DNA of 64,000 bases from Thermocoleostomius sinensis A174 (GTDB lineage Bacteria > Cyanobacteriota > Cyanobacteriia > Elainellales > Elainellaceae), in NCBI RefSeq assembly GCF_026802175.1, contig NZ_CP113797.1:2829026-2893025 (forward strand). The letters are read 5' to 3'. How positions within the stretch are numbered: position 1 is the stretch's first letter; every line of letters begins with the position of its first letter. Of this stretch, positions 44,940-54,026 are shown piece by piece. A program made the translations under genes and the position numbers. The notes below the pieces were generated by a model. The model was given only the letters and a program-made list of their open reading frames with translations, searched no databases and was not told where the DNA came from.

Positions 44940-45276
44940 CCGCACGGGAGGTAACGTTAGTAGAGTAACTGATTGGGATGGCTGTTTTTTTCAGATATGG
45001 AAACCAGTTATTCAGCAAGACCTAAAATCAGTTAGGTTGTTAGGTAGCGGTTCTCAGGGTTCGCATGAACGAAGCTACAATCACGCATACGGTCACATAA
45101 CAAATACACCCCTACCCTCATCTTCTCCTTAAGACAACTGAGCTTTTAAATCGACTGTTGTCTTTCAAGCCCGAGCGCTACAAACTAGCACCAACTGATA
45201 GAGCTATCGCTCGATCGAGCAGGGCAATTTTAAAAAATAGATATAAAACACGGGTTAAGCCAATCACGAGCCATCA
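44940..45276. other. Divergent promoter region of the partner-switching genes
   Basis: 337 bases between the RsbW-like and REC-PP2C genes. It becomes AT-rich near 45230 (TTTAAAAAATAGATATAAAA), a likely -10 region for the phosphatase gene, but a matching -35 is unclear. No gene is visible. Confidence 0.5.
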
Positions 45277-46425
45277 ATGGAAAGTGCGTTAACAGCCAAA
45301 ATTTTAGTAATTGATGATGACCCTGGAATTCGATTAGTAATTCAAAAAATTCTACAAAAGCAAGGATATGATGTCATTCTAGCGAGCGACGGGCAGCAAG
45401 GTATTGATTTAGCAACACAAATTCAACCAGCCCTGATTATCTGTGATTGGATTATGCCGGTGTTAGATGGGTTAGAAGTATGTCGCCGGGTACGAGCTAA
45501 TCCTGCCTTAGCTACAACGTATTTTATTTTACTAACATCTCGGGGTGAAGTATCCGATCGGGTCACTGGCTTAAACACTGGGGCAGATGATTTTTTGTCA
45601 AAGCCTGTCGAAATCAGTGAATTGCAGGCCAGGGTACGGGCTGCCCTGCGCCTACACCAACTCAGTCAAGATTTGCAGACTCAGAAACAACTGCTCGAAG
45701 CAGAATTGGCGGAAGCGGCTACCTACGTTCGATCGCTATTGCCACCACCGCTGCTGGGTACTGTCAATATTGACGCGCGCTTTATTCCTTGTCGGCAATT
45801 AGGCGGCGATTGCTTTGACTATTTCTGGCTTGATCCCGATTATTTGGCCATCTACCTCTTAGATGTATCTGGGCATGGATTGGGATCGGCGTTGCCCTCC
45901 AGCTTGGTGCTGAATTTATTGCGATCGCACGTATTGCCAGCCGTTAATTTCTATCAGCCGCATGACGTACTGCATGGGCTGAATGAGGCCTTCCAGATGA
46001 ACCTTCAGAACCAGAAGTATTTCACCATTTGGTATGGCGTATATAACCAAGCCAAACGGCAATTAACCTATGCCAGCGCCGGCCATCCACCTGCCATCTT
46101 AATTGCACCAACCGAGACCGGATCGCCAGCGGTGCATCGGTTAGCCACCCCCAGTGTTCCCATTGGAATCTTGCCTGAAGTGTCCTACAACAGCGATCGC
46201 CAAACGATTCCACCTAACAGTACGCTTTACATCTTTAGCGATGGCATCTACGAAGCTGGGCAACTCGCTACTCCGTCTAAATGGAATCTAGATGCGTTTG
46301 TTGAGTTGCTTGTTCAGCTAAATGCCAGCGCTAACCTAGACTCCATCTTAGAGCAGGTACAGCAATCGAGTGGGGTAGAAACGTTTGATGACGATCTGTC
46401 TCTGTTGAAAGTCAACTTCAGTTAA
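45277..46425 (+). CDS. Receiver-domain PP2C/SpoIIE (RsbU-like) serine phosphatase
   Basis: 382 residues. Receiver domain at about 6-125 with acceptor Asp57 (IICDWIMPVLDG) and Lys in FLSKPV, a coiled-coil linker (LSQDLQTQKQLLEAELAEAA), then a SpoIIE-type phosphatase domain with the metal-binding GGDCFDYF, LLDVSGHGLGSALPS and FSDGIYEAGQ motifs intact. Phosphorylation of the receiver should switch the phosphatase, which would dephosphorylate the STAS antagonist encoded 27 bases downstream on the opposite strand. Confidence 0.93.
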   Translation: MESALTAKILVIDDDPGIRLVIQKILQKQGYDVILASDGQQGIDLATQIQPALIICDWIMPVLDGLEVCRRVRANPALATTYFILLTSRGEVSDRVTGLNTGADDFLSKPVEISELQARVRAALRLHQLSQDLQTQKQLLEAELAEAATYVRSLLPPPLLGTVNIDARFIPCRQLGGDCFDYFWLDPDYLAIYLLDVSGHGLGSALPSSLVLNLLRSHVLPAVNFYQPHDVLHGLNEAFQMNLQNQKYFTIWYGVYNQAKRQLTYASAGHPPAILIAPTETGSPAVHRLATPSVPIGILPEVSYNSDRQTIPPNSTLYIFSDGIYEAGQLATPSKWNLDAFVELLVQLNASANLDSILEQVQQSSGVETFDDDLSLLKVNFS

Positions 46426-46452
46426 ATGAAGCTGGCGACCTCCCAACTGGCA

Positions 46453-46779
46453 TCACACTGGATTTAAGGATTGTTCAAACGTCTCGCGATCGGCAAAGAT
46501 GTCAAACACTTGCATCATATTCGTCAATTCAAACAACAGTCTGACTTGATCATTGAGAGAACAGATACAAAGTTGACCACCAACTGACTGAATCGCCTTG
46601 AGCGCAATGACAAGACCAGCCAAGCCAGAACTGTCCATAAACGAAACATCCTTCAAATCGATCAAAATTTCCTTGACGCCAGTAGAGACTAGCTCGTCTA
46701 CTTGAGTGCGAAGCTCACTCGCCTGTGTAACGTTGAGAATTCCGCTTGGCTCGATGACTTTAAAGTTCAGCAGCATCAT
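46453..46779 (-). CDS. STAS-domain anti-sigma-factor antagonist (RsbV/SpoIIAA-like)
   Basis: 108 residues forming one STAS domain. The phosphorylatable serine is Ser50 in SFMDSSGLAGLV, matching SpoIIAA Ser58. When dephosphorylated by the neighbouring PP2C protein it would bind the RsbW-like kinase. It converges with the phosphatase gene. ATG at 46779 or 46776. Confidence 0.92.
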   Translation of the reverse strand: MMLLNFKVIEPSGILNVTQASELRTQVDELVSTGVKEILIDLKDVSFMDSSGLAGLVIALKAIQSVGGQLCICSLNDQVRLLFELTNMMQVFDIFADRETFEQSLNPV

Positions 46780-47405
46780 TGCAAGTGCGTTAAGTAGCTT
46801 TTATGACGAAGTACCGCTAAACACTATAACTTCTAAACCCTCAGACGCTGGCAAATTCCGATAGGCAATAACGCTTTTTAAAAATTGATTAATAAAGATT
46901 TGAAACAAACTTATGAAATTTGTCCTGAATGGGAATTTTGAAATTGTCGTCCGTTAAACGGACAGCCAAAAATAGATTCGTATGATCAGTTTAGGGGCAG
47001 TGGCTTGGGATGTATTCCAGTTTTGCAAATTTACCCTCATCTCCAACTCCTGCGCTTGATGCGGGAGCAGAGCTAGCTTAACGTTTCTCTCTTTCAGAGC
47101 GAGGAACGTTGAGTCAGGGCTACACAAACCTGGAATGCACTCGCGGCATGGGAATGGCTGCGATAGATACCAGCAACTCTAAACTTCTTGAGGGCCGGTT
47201 TGGGCTGTAAATAGCAAGATGCGACTGTTCACCGTTGATATGCTCACTCTTAAAAATATCTGCGTCTACAACCGCAAGCCTTGCGTATTGAATAATCGGG
47301 TTATCCGATCGCCTATATCGACGCATCTTCTCCGTACCTTTTCCCCAATCTTTGATTTTTTCCGCCTTTTGTTCTTCACGTAACCCGACGCGAGTAGACA
47401 CCCGA
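46780..47405. other. 626-bp intergenic region between STAS and PBP2 genes
   Basis: AT-rich near 46870-46930, which fits the STAS-gene promoter. A short perfect palindrome lies at 46949-46963, an imperfect stem at 47045-47065 (CTCCTGCGC opposite GCGGGAG) and another near 47082-47112 (AACGTTTCTC opposite GAGGAACGTT). An open frame on the minus strand at 47120-47401 has no recognisable character and I do not call it. Confidence 0.55.
46949..46963. promoter_or_regulatory. Perfect palindrome, operator-like
   Basis: GTCCGTT-A-AACGGAC: 7-bp arms with a single central base, about 170 bases upstream of the STAS gene start. It has the size of a repressor half-site pair; the binding protein is unknown. 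Confidence 0.4.
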
Positions 47406-49190
47406 ATGGCGAGTGGACTTTCTTCTAGGCAACGCTTAATTCAGACCTCGCTCGTTAAAACTCCCGCCAATCGCGACATTCTGCTGTGGCGATCGCTGTT
47501 TATCATGCTAGGAATTACGAGCTTGATGGGAGTCTGTTTGTTTCGCTTGATCCAACTCCAATTAATTGACGGACAGCAGCACCAGCAACAAGCAGAATTA
47601 AATCGGATTCGTCCGGTTCCGTTACCAGCCGATCGAGGCAACATCATTGATCGGGACGGAGCATTGCTAGCTTCCAATCAGCTGGCCCGTGGGGTTTATC
47701 TGTGGCCGCGTCAACAATCGCCGCAGCAGTGGAAGGGGACGGCGGCTCGATTAAGCCGCATTTTGGGCATTCCTGCTGAAGAGATTCTCGCTCGCCTAGA
47801 GCAAACTGGCTATCACTCGCCCTTACCCGTGCCTGTTGCCCAAACCATCACACCTGATGCCTTTGTAGCTTTGGCCGAGCAAGCGGTTCACTTTCCAGGC
47901 GTGGAAGTGTTAGCAGGTTCAACCCGCTTCTATCCGTACAATCACCTAGCGGCCCATGCGATCGGTTATATCGGAGAAGCAACAGCGGCCGATCTGGCAG
48001 CCAATCCTGATTATCCCTTTGGCATGATTGTCGGGCAAATGGGCATTGAACGGTTGGTCAATGCAGAGCTAGAAGGCAACTGGGGCAAACGTTTGATTGA
48101 GGTAGATGCCAGAGGTCAAGAAGTACGCTTGCTGGGGGTTGAACCCCCAATTAGTGGCTCTACGGTACAACTGACCCTTGATTTAGAGATGCAGCAGGCG
48201 GCTGAGAAAGCACTGAATGGCAGACGTGGAGCGGTGGTTGCGTTAAATGTCCACACCGGAGCCATTTTAACCCTAGCCAGTTCGCCGTCGTTTAATCCTA
48301 ATATGTTCACTCGTCGCGTCTCCGAAACCGACTGGCAGCGGCTACAGCAAGGAGATCAACCATTTCTCAATCGCGCCTTGCAGACCTATCCACCCGGCAG
48401 TACCTTCAAGATCGTTACCTCGGCTGCTGCGATCGAGTCTGGCAAGCTCGGCCCTGATTCGATTTTGTCAACCTCTGCCTTTATTACGCTGGGCAATCAT
48501 CAGTTCTGGGAACATAGTAGGCAGGGCTATGGTGCGATTGGCTTTCGCGAAGCTTTGGCCTACAGCAGCAATACTTTCTTCTACCAAGCGGGGCTAATGG
48601 TCGGACCAGAAACGATTTCTGAGTGGGGTAAACGGCTAGGGATTGGTTCAACTCGCTTGGGGCTAGAGGGCGAAAATTCAGGGATGATTCCGACGCCTGA
48701 TCAGAAAGAAAGCCTGTATGGTGAACCCTGGTATGGCGGCGACACCGTGAGTACGGCAATTGGACAGGGCTTGGTGCAGGCTTCTCCGTTGGAATTGGCG
48801 GTAATGGTAGCAGCGATCGCGAATGGAGGGAATCGGGTGCAGCCCCACTTACTTGCCAGCCAAACCAACACGTCCGCAACCCAAAAACAGCCTACGGGAC
48901 TATCGGATGCCACGATTCAAGCGATTCGATCGGGCTTAGTGGCGGCCGTGCAGCAAGGAACCGCACAGCGGTTGAACGATGGCTCGATTCCCTTGACCGC
49001 GGGTAAAACTGGAACCTCGGAAGTGATTGGACAACAGCCCCATGCCTTGTATGTGGGCTATGGCCCAGTGAGTGATCCTCAAATTGCGATCGCGGTTATC
49101 GTTGAAAATGGCGGTTATGGTGGCGTGACGGCAATTCCGGTTGCCCATGAGGTGTATAAAAAGTACTTTCAGCAGGCCAAGAAAAATTGA
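47406..49190 (+). CDS. mrdA: Penicillin-binding protein 2 (transpeptidase)
   Basis: 594 residues from ATG 47406. Elongation-specific class B PBP that cross-links septum-independent peptidoglycan with RodA. A cytosolic tail and one membrane anchor (about residues 35-56, LFIMLGITSLMGVCLFRLIQ) precede the dimerisation domain with LPADRGNIIDRDG. The transpeptidase shows SxxK in PPGSTFKIVTSA, SxN in SSNTFFYQAG and KTG in TAGKTGTSEV. All catalytic residues are present. No mreBCD or rodA lies in the window. Confidence 0.95.
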   Translation: MASGLSSRQRLIQTSLVKTPANRDILLWRSLFIMLGITSLMGVCLFRLIQLQLIDGQQHQQQAELNRIRPVPLPADRGNIIDRDGALLASNQLARGVYLWPRQQSPQQWKGTAARLSRILGIPAEEILARLEQTGYHSPLPVPVAQTITPDAFVALAEQAVHFPGVEVLAGSTRFYPYNHLAAHAIGYIGEATAADLAANPDYPFGMIVGQMGIERLVNAELEGNWGKRLIEVDARGQEVRLLGVEPPISGSTVQLTLDLEMQQAAEKALNGRRGAVVALNVHTGAILTLASSPSFNPNMFTRRVSETDWQRLQQGDQPFLNRALQTYPPGSTFKIVTSAAAIESGKLGPDSILSTSAFITLGNHQFWEHSRQGYGAIGFREALAYSSNTFFYQAGLMVGPETISEWGKRLGIGSTRLGLEGENSGMIPTPDQKESLYGEPWYGGDTVSTAIGQGLVQASPLELAVMVAAIANGGNRVQPHLLASQTNTSATQKQPTGLSDATIQAIRSGLVAAVQQGTAQRLNDGSIPLTAGKTGTSEVIGQQPHALYVGYGPVSDPQIAIAVIVENGGYGGVTAIPVAHEVYKKYFQQAKKN

Positions 49191-49252
49191 GTTTCTAGAT
49201 GAACGATACAATCGGGGCCACCTCACTCAAATCGGTTTACTGTGTACTTAAA

Positions 49253-49312
49253 CAGTGAGGGCTATGACGAGACCCCTCCCAACCTCCCCTTAGTAAGGGA
49301 AGGTGCCGCAAG
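49253..49312. repeat. Dispersed GA/CT-rich element
   Basis: CAGTGAGGGCTATGACGAGA followed by CCCCTCCCAACCTCCCCTTA and AAGGGAAGG resembles the elements near 18.2, 43.2 and 52.3 kb. It lies between the convergent PBP2 and GAF-protein genes. Confidence 0.5.
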
Positions 49313-49400
49313 CGATAGGGTGATCTAAATGTGAATACTTATTTAAATCAAATTAAATCAAAGTTACCCGATCGAAGTGCCAAAGCTCCATCTCATCTCA

Positions 49401-52220
49401 TTAGAGAGACCGATCGCTCGCACTCTTGTCATGGCTACCAGCGGGTAACAGTCCAGCAGCAATCGGAATCATTAATCGGCTCAGAACTCGTCCGTCTTCC
49501 AGCTTGTACAGATCAAATTCGCCACCTAAGGTTTGCATGAGCCGCTGACAGATGACGAAATGCAGCCCAGGTGGTTGATCAAGCGTGGAAGGCATGAGCC
49601 AATCGCTGGAGCGTCCCAACTGTAATTCATCTACCAAGCGTTGCTCGATTGCGCCGCCATCTGTCACTGAAAGCTCTAGCCAACGAGCGTCTACCTGCCG
49701 ACACCAAATGTCGAGCCGCCCGCCAGAGGGCGATCGATGACACGCGGACATCAATAGCTCATGCAGCACCAATTCAATTTTAGGAATATCTCCGCCAACA
49801 CTGAGATTGGCGTCACTGTGCACCTGTGACCACAGATGTCGTTGTTTGATTAAGGTATCGACTCGTTCTAGCGATCGTTTTAGCAAACTGGCCAACGGCA
49901 TAGTTTCGTACTCACTCTGAAACGCCCACGGCTCATGCTTGAGAACCGGGGTAAGGGTTGTCAGCAGGCTACCAAAGTGACGCAAAATCTGCTGGAACTG
50001 CATACTGACCAGCCCGTCCTTTTGCTGGCTCAATTCATTCAAGCGCCGAACGCCCATCCCCATAACCCGATAGAGTTCCTCCATTCGTCGCTGTTTATAC
50101 CAATTCAGTTGTTCCAGATCCTCTCGCCGAGCTAACAACTTTTCCGTTAGTAGCAAATAGCGCCGACACCAAGCTAATTGGCTTGTTAAGGTCCCAAACG
50201 CGGTCAGTTGATGCTCTGTCCAGACACGATCGCGGCGATCGCCAATCAATATAATGGCAATGACTTCATGCTCAGGATCTGTACGCAACGCCATCACCAA
50301 CACTTGACCAATTTCCGGGCTATTCAACCATTGCCGTGTTTCGGGGGGGATTTCTTCGATTGGCACAGTCAGCAATCCATCAGACTGTAAAGCCCACTGT
50401 ACCAGTAAGTCAGTATAAATCGAAATAGGGATATCCGTGAGGATACTGAACGATGAGTTGCTGATGATTGGAGCCGTGATTTTAGCCATGGCACGACCCG
50501 GTTGCCAGGTAATGAGTGCGGCTAGGGGGGCTTGCAACAGTTGCGCGATCTGCTGCATGGCGGCTCGTTCCAAGCTATCAAGCTGGTGCATTTGCTGCAT
50601 CCTCGCTAGTCCCCACTGAATCGCCTGACAGGTTTTGTGCAGATGATCAGTTTGGCGTTGTAGATGCAGTTGATGTAGGAGCAGTCCCAGTTGTTGACTC
50701 ACGACCTGTAGCAGTTCACGTTCTACCCGATTCCAACTGCGGGGGGTGTCCTGCGCCGCGATAATGATGCCTTCCGGCGATTTGCCGATCGCCGTACTGC
50801 ATACCATCAGCGATCGAACATTGGCATGGAGAAAGTCCGATCGCCATGTCATCAGCTTCAGATCTTCTTCCAGATTTTCAATACCAATCGCCTCAGTACT
50901 CTGTTCTAACATTTGCCAATCCACAGAATTGAGGGGAGCGAAGGGAGAAGAGAGTGGGCGACGGTTCGCTCCCTGACGTTGATAGCAAATCTCGAAGGTA
51001 CTTTGACTTTTGTTGTAGAGCAGTACCAAAAACCGGCTGATTTGCAACCGGCGAAAAAGCTGATCTGCACAGCGGTTCATGGCGGCTTGCCAATCATCTT
51101 CGCTGTAGAGCGCGCGGGAAATTTCAGAGGTGAGGGACTGATCCAGCTTAACTTGCTGAATCGTTTCTTCCATTTCCTCCAGCGGTGTGGTGAGGGCAAT
51201 CAGTTGGGCTGCGCCGCGCAGGTAATGTTTCTCTTCCTCCGTCCAAATCCGGGGTTCTAATCCTTCAACCGTTAAAAAACCGTGTAGTTCTCCTTGAAAC
51301 AAAATAGGAGCCGCAATCAGCGATCGGGCTTGAATTTGCTGCATCAAGCGCCCAGTCATCTCAGTTTTCAGGGAACTATGAGCCTCACCGATCGATACTA
51401 ACTGATCCGCCATCAGTGCTTGGTATAACCCGCTGATTTCCTGCACAGGAATGCCCACCTCTGGCACAGTGCGGCTTGTCCCAGTTTGGCTTTTATCGCG
51501 ATCGCCCAACCGTCGCCAGAAGTAACGGTGTTGCGGTTCATACCAGTAAACATTCGTGCGATTGGGTTGGATGAAGCGATGGGTTTCTTCAATGATAGAT
51601 TCGAGTCGTTTCTTGAGAGTGGGCAACGATCGCAGTTTGGTCAACAAATTTAACAGCGGTTCAGCAGGACGTTTGGTTTGCTGGCGCTGCTGTTCTATTT
51701 CTAGTTGGTAAAAGGCTTCGGCCAAGCCGCCCAGAACCAGTGATAGTCGCACTTTCTCTTCAGAATGCGGTGATGTACCCCATAGGGCTGATCCCAGCAT
51801 TACCACACCGAAGCAACGATCCTTGTGGCGAATCGGAAAAATGATTGTGCCTTGAATATGGAACTTTTGAGCAGCCTTACACCAGTCTCCGGCTCTGGGT
51901 TCTTCGCGCAAATCTGGAACGCCGATCGGTCGCTGTTGAATCACCACTTGTTCGAGCAGATCCCCTGGATTAAGAGAAATGCGCTGCTTCAGGAACGAGA
52001 CATCACCCGTTGGAGTCACACCGCCTTTGCCAAAAATACGATGTCCAACGCGATCGTATAGCCCCAGCCACACTAAACCATAGGCAAACTCGGCTTGAAG
52101 ATACTTGAGCGTGATGGCAATTAATCCATCTGCTTGATCCTCTTCTCGCAATGCCTGAAGAGCGCGTCCCAGGGCAACTAATTGTCGTTCGTAGCTCGAC
52201 GGCTCTTGCTGCAAGCCCAT
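49401..52220 (-). CDS. Multi-GAF sensor protein with degenerate histidine-kinase core
   Basis: 939 residues, cytosolic by sequence. At least three GAF-like domains can be followed: residues about 25-170, 205-345 and 365-520, with a probable fourth at 535-680 (LITWQPGRAMAKITAP). A helical region (about 690-760) stands where the dimerisation domain would be but has no H-box histidine motif. The last 150 residues look like a HATPase fold, yet the N-box reads ELLMSACHRSP with no Asn, the G1 box is VTDGGAIEQ rather than DxGxG, and only the final GLHFVICQRLMQTLGGEF is close to normal. It is probably a sensor that signals without phosphotransfer, or a kinase partner. Its ligand is unknown; no GAF chromophore Cys is obvious. 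Confidence 0.75.
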   Translation of the reverse strand: MGLQQEPSSYERQLVALGRALQALREEDQADGLIAITLKYLQAEFAYGLVWLGLYDRVGHRIFGKGGVTPTGDVSFLKQRISLNPGDLLEQVVIQQRPIGVPDLREEPRAGDWCKAAQKFHIQGTIIFPIRHKDRCFGVVMLGSALWGTSPHSEEKVRLSLVLGGLAEAFYQLEIEQQRQQTKRPAEPLLNLLTKLRSLPTLKKRLESIIEETHRFIQPNRTNVYWYEPQHRYFWRRLGDRDKSQTGTSRTVPEVGIPVQEISGLYQALMADQLVSIGEAHSSLKTEMTGRLMQQIQARSLIAAPILFQGELHGFLTVEGLEPRIWTEEEKHYLRGAAQLIALTTPLEEMEETIQQVKLDQSLTSEISRALYSEDDWQAAMNRCADQLFRRLQISRFLVLLYNKSQSTFEICYQRQGANRRPLSSPFAPLNSVDWQMLEQSTEAIGIENLEEDLKLMTWRSDFLHANVRSLMVCSTAIGKSPEGIIIAAQDTPRSWNRVERELLQVVSQQLGLLLHQLHLQRQTDHLHKTCQAIQWGLARMQQMHQLDSLERAAMQQIAQLLQAPLAALITWQPGRAMAKITAPIISNSSFSILTDIPISIYTDLLVQWALQSDGLLTVPIEEIPPETRQWLNSPEIGQVLVMALRTDPEHEVIAIILIGDRRDRVWTEHQLTAFGTLTSQLAWCRRYLLLTEKLLARREDLEQLNWYKQRRMEELYRVMGMGVRRLNELSQQKDGLVSMQFQQILRHFGSLLTTLTPVLKHEPWAFQSEYETMPLASLLKRSLERVDTLIKQRHLWSQVHSDANLSVGGDIPKIELVLHELLMSACHRSPSGGRLDIWCRQVDARWLELSVTDGGAIEQRLVDELQLGRSSDWLMPSTLDQPPGLHFVICQRLMQTLGGEFDLYKLEDGRVLSRLMIPIAAGLLPAGSHDKSASDRSL

Positions 52221-52570
52221 GCCAGTTCCATTCCTGCATCATCCGCAGAATCCTGGGTTTAGAATGCCCCTAAAAGGTAAGTCCTCTTGCACAGGTTCTA
52301 GATTTCCTCTACCTATTCACCAGACAACGGTTGGAATCTCCCACCCTCACCCTAAACCCTCTTCCACAGGGCGAGGGACTGCCGATCCGGTTCCCCTTCT
52401 GCGATTGACGAGAGCGGGGGGTGGAGGATGAGTTTGGTTTGGAAAGCAAGATTCAGATGCAAGATCAACGATTGCCAGGCTAATATGTCCGTCGATTCAT
52501 GAGTAGCATTTTGCCAAGGACAATTGTTTCACCCAGTAATTTTGATTTGGCTTAGAACAGTTGGCTACGG
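52221..52570. repeat. Intergenic region with dispersed repeat
   Basis: 350 bases between two minus-strand genes. Bases about 52335-52430 match the dispersed layout: CCCACCCTCACCCTAAACCC, then CTTCCACAGGGCGAGGGACT, and a closing GAGCGGGGGGTGGAGGATGA that can partly pair with the first arm. The rest shows nothing I can name; it should hold the promoter of the GAF-protein gene. Confidence 0.6.
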
Positions 52571-53989
52571 CTAGACTTGTTCTCGATCGCTTGGCTGCTC
52601 TTGAAATTGAGCCAACGATCGAAAATTGAAATCTAAAATCTGTTGGTAATACTGCGATCGTTGTTGATTGTGTAGCTCGTGCCAGCGTAACCCAATTAAC
52701 GTTGTCATCGATAGCATGTATGCAGGTTCCTCTAGCTGCGTGAAAATGAAACCGTTCACGACAATGGTTAAGATGATAAACCGAGATAGATCATCTAAAC
52801 AGAATCGCTGCCAAGCAACGTAGAGAATGCCTAAATAGCCCACAATTCCTAGCAGACCGAGATCGCCCCAAATTCCAGCAAATCCCCATAGAGGAGAGAA
52901 AAAACTAGAATCTAGGTAATGTCCTCGCCATGTACTCCAAATCGCATCTCCATAGGGACGGGACGTTGCGCCTAGCGGATTCAGCAAATAACCATAGTCC
53001 CTAATCATCCAGCCACCCAACCGCCCAATGGTATGCCCTGGGCCCAAACCCAAAAACCAGTTAAGCGATGAGGTGTAGAAGGTAGGAAGAATTCGGAAGG
53101 GACCTAATTTGAGAACGGTAGCATCTCCTTCGGGTGTATAGATTTCTGGTCGAATCCACCCTGCAAATGCGCTGGCGATCGGATGATCGACATTAAAGAT
53201 AAACCAGAAAATCGCATAGAAAACGAGCGCAGCTAGAATGACATATTGCAGGGTTTTTAAGGGATCTTTAACTCGTGACAAGATCAAAAGAACCCATGCT
53301 CCTAAGAAAACCATCAATACCTGTTTCGCATCAGCTAGAAGCATTTGCCAAAACGTAGCAGCAAACACAGCTACGCGAATCCATATTGGCACGGATTTAG
53401 CGCTGACAAAGTAATACAAACCAAATGCCATGGACACAAACGAACCTACCACGTGCCCACCATTAGAGAGAAAGAAAACGCCTTGAACACCGTCTTCATC
53501 GGTTAAGTCACCGCGTGACAATTGTCCTATTCCAATGAGATAGTCTTGGGCGAATGCCAGTCCTACATGAAGAGCGATGAATCCCAAAATCCAGTTTTTG
53601 AATCGATCTAAACTTTTAGGAGAAGGCGCAATACTCACAATCGCGGCCAGGAACACATACGCTTCTGCTAGCAAGAGAAAATTCATCGCAACATTGATGA
53701 ATCCTGCATTATTTAAGAGAGCGCTAGCCAACATGATGGCGAAGAAAAACACCAAACTGGCAATTAGTGCCTGGACACTAGCAATTTGTTTTTTATCTCG
53801 AACACGGGTTTGTAGGAGAACAATGCCAGATGCAATGGGAACGACACCAAAGTGCAAAAAATTAATAATGGAGGGAACCCCCATAGACTCAAGAATGCGA
53901 GGGAAGAACGCTGTCGCAAACGCAATTAATAGCAAAATCGAGTTTGCAATTTGTCCCCTTTCCCGTTTGCTAGCTTGTGTTTCTACCAT
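52571..53989 (-). CDS. O-antigen ligase/polymerase-like membrane protein of the polysaccharide cluster
   Basis: 472 residues with about eleven hydrophobic segments and a large hydrophilic loop between the later ones (about residues 275-365, containing LGLGPGHTIGRLGG and SRPYGDAIWSTWRGHYLDSS), the plan of Wzy polymerases and WaaL ligases. Sequence conservation in these families is low, so the call rests on topology and context: eight sugar-modifying genes lie upstream on the same strand. It would polymerise or ligate the repeat unit at the outer face of the plasma membrane. Confidence 0.65.
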   Translation of the reverse strand: MVETQASKRERGQIANSILLLIAFATAFFPRILESMGVPSIINFLHFGVVPIASGIVLLQTRVRDKKQIASVQALIASLVFFFAIMLASALLNNAGFINVAMNFLLLAEAYVFLAAIVSIAPSPKSLDRFKNWILGFIALHVGLAFAQDYLIGIGQLSRGDLTDEDGVQGVFFLSNGGHVVGSFVSMAFGLYYFVSAKSVPIWIRVAVFAATFWQMLLADAKQVLMVFLGAWVLLILSRVKDPLKTLQYVILAALVFYAIFWFIFNVDHPIASAFAGWIRPEIYTPEGDATVLKLGPFRILPTFYTSSLNWFLGLGPGHTIGRLGGWMIRDYGYLLNPLGATSRPYGDAIWSTWRGHYLDSSFFSPLWGFAGIWGDLGLLGIVGYLGILYVAWQRFCLDDLSRFIILTIVVNGFIFTQLEEPAYMLSMTTLIGLRWHELHNQQRSQYYQQILDFNFRSLAQFQEQPSDREQV

Positions 53990-54026
53990 TATTGATTGTT
54001 CTGTTGACTAATCTCAGAAGTTTCTC

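Noticed and set aside
47120-47401. 93-codon open frame on the minus strand upstream of PBP2
   Set aside because: No recognisable domain, a GTG start inside the PBP2 leader, and it overlaps hairpin-like sequence; the frame is likely chance.
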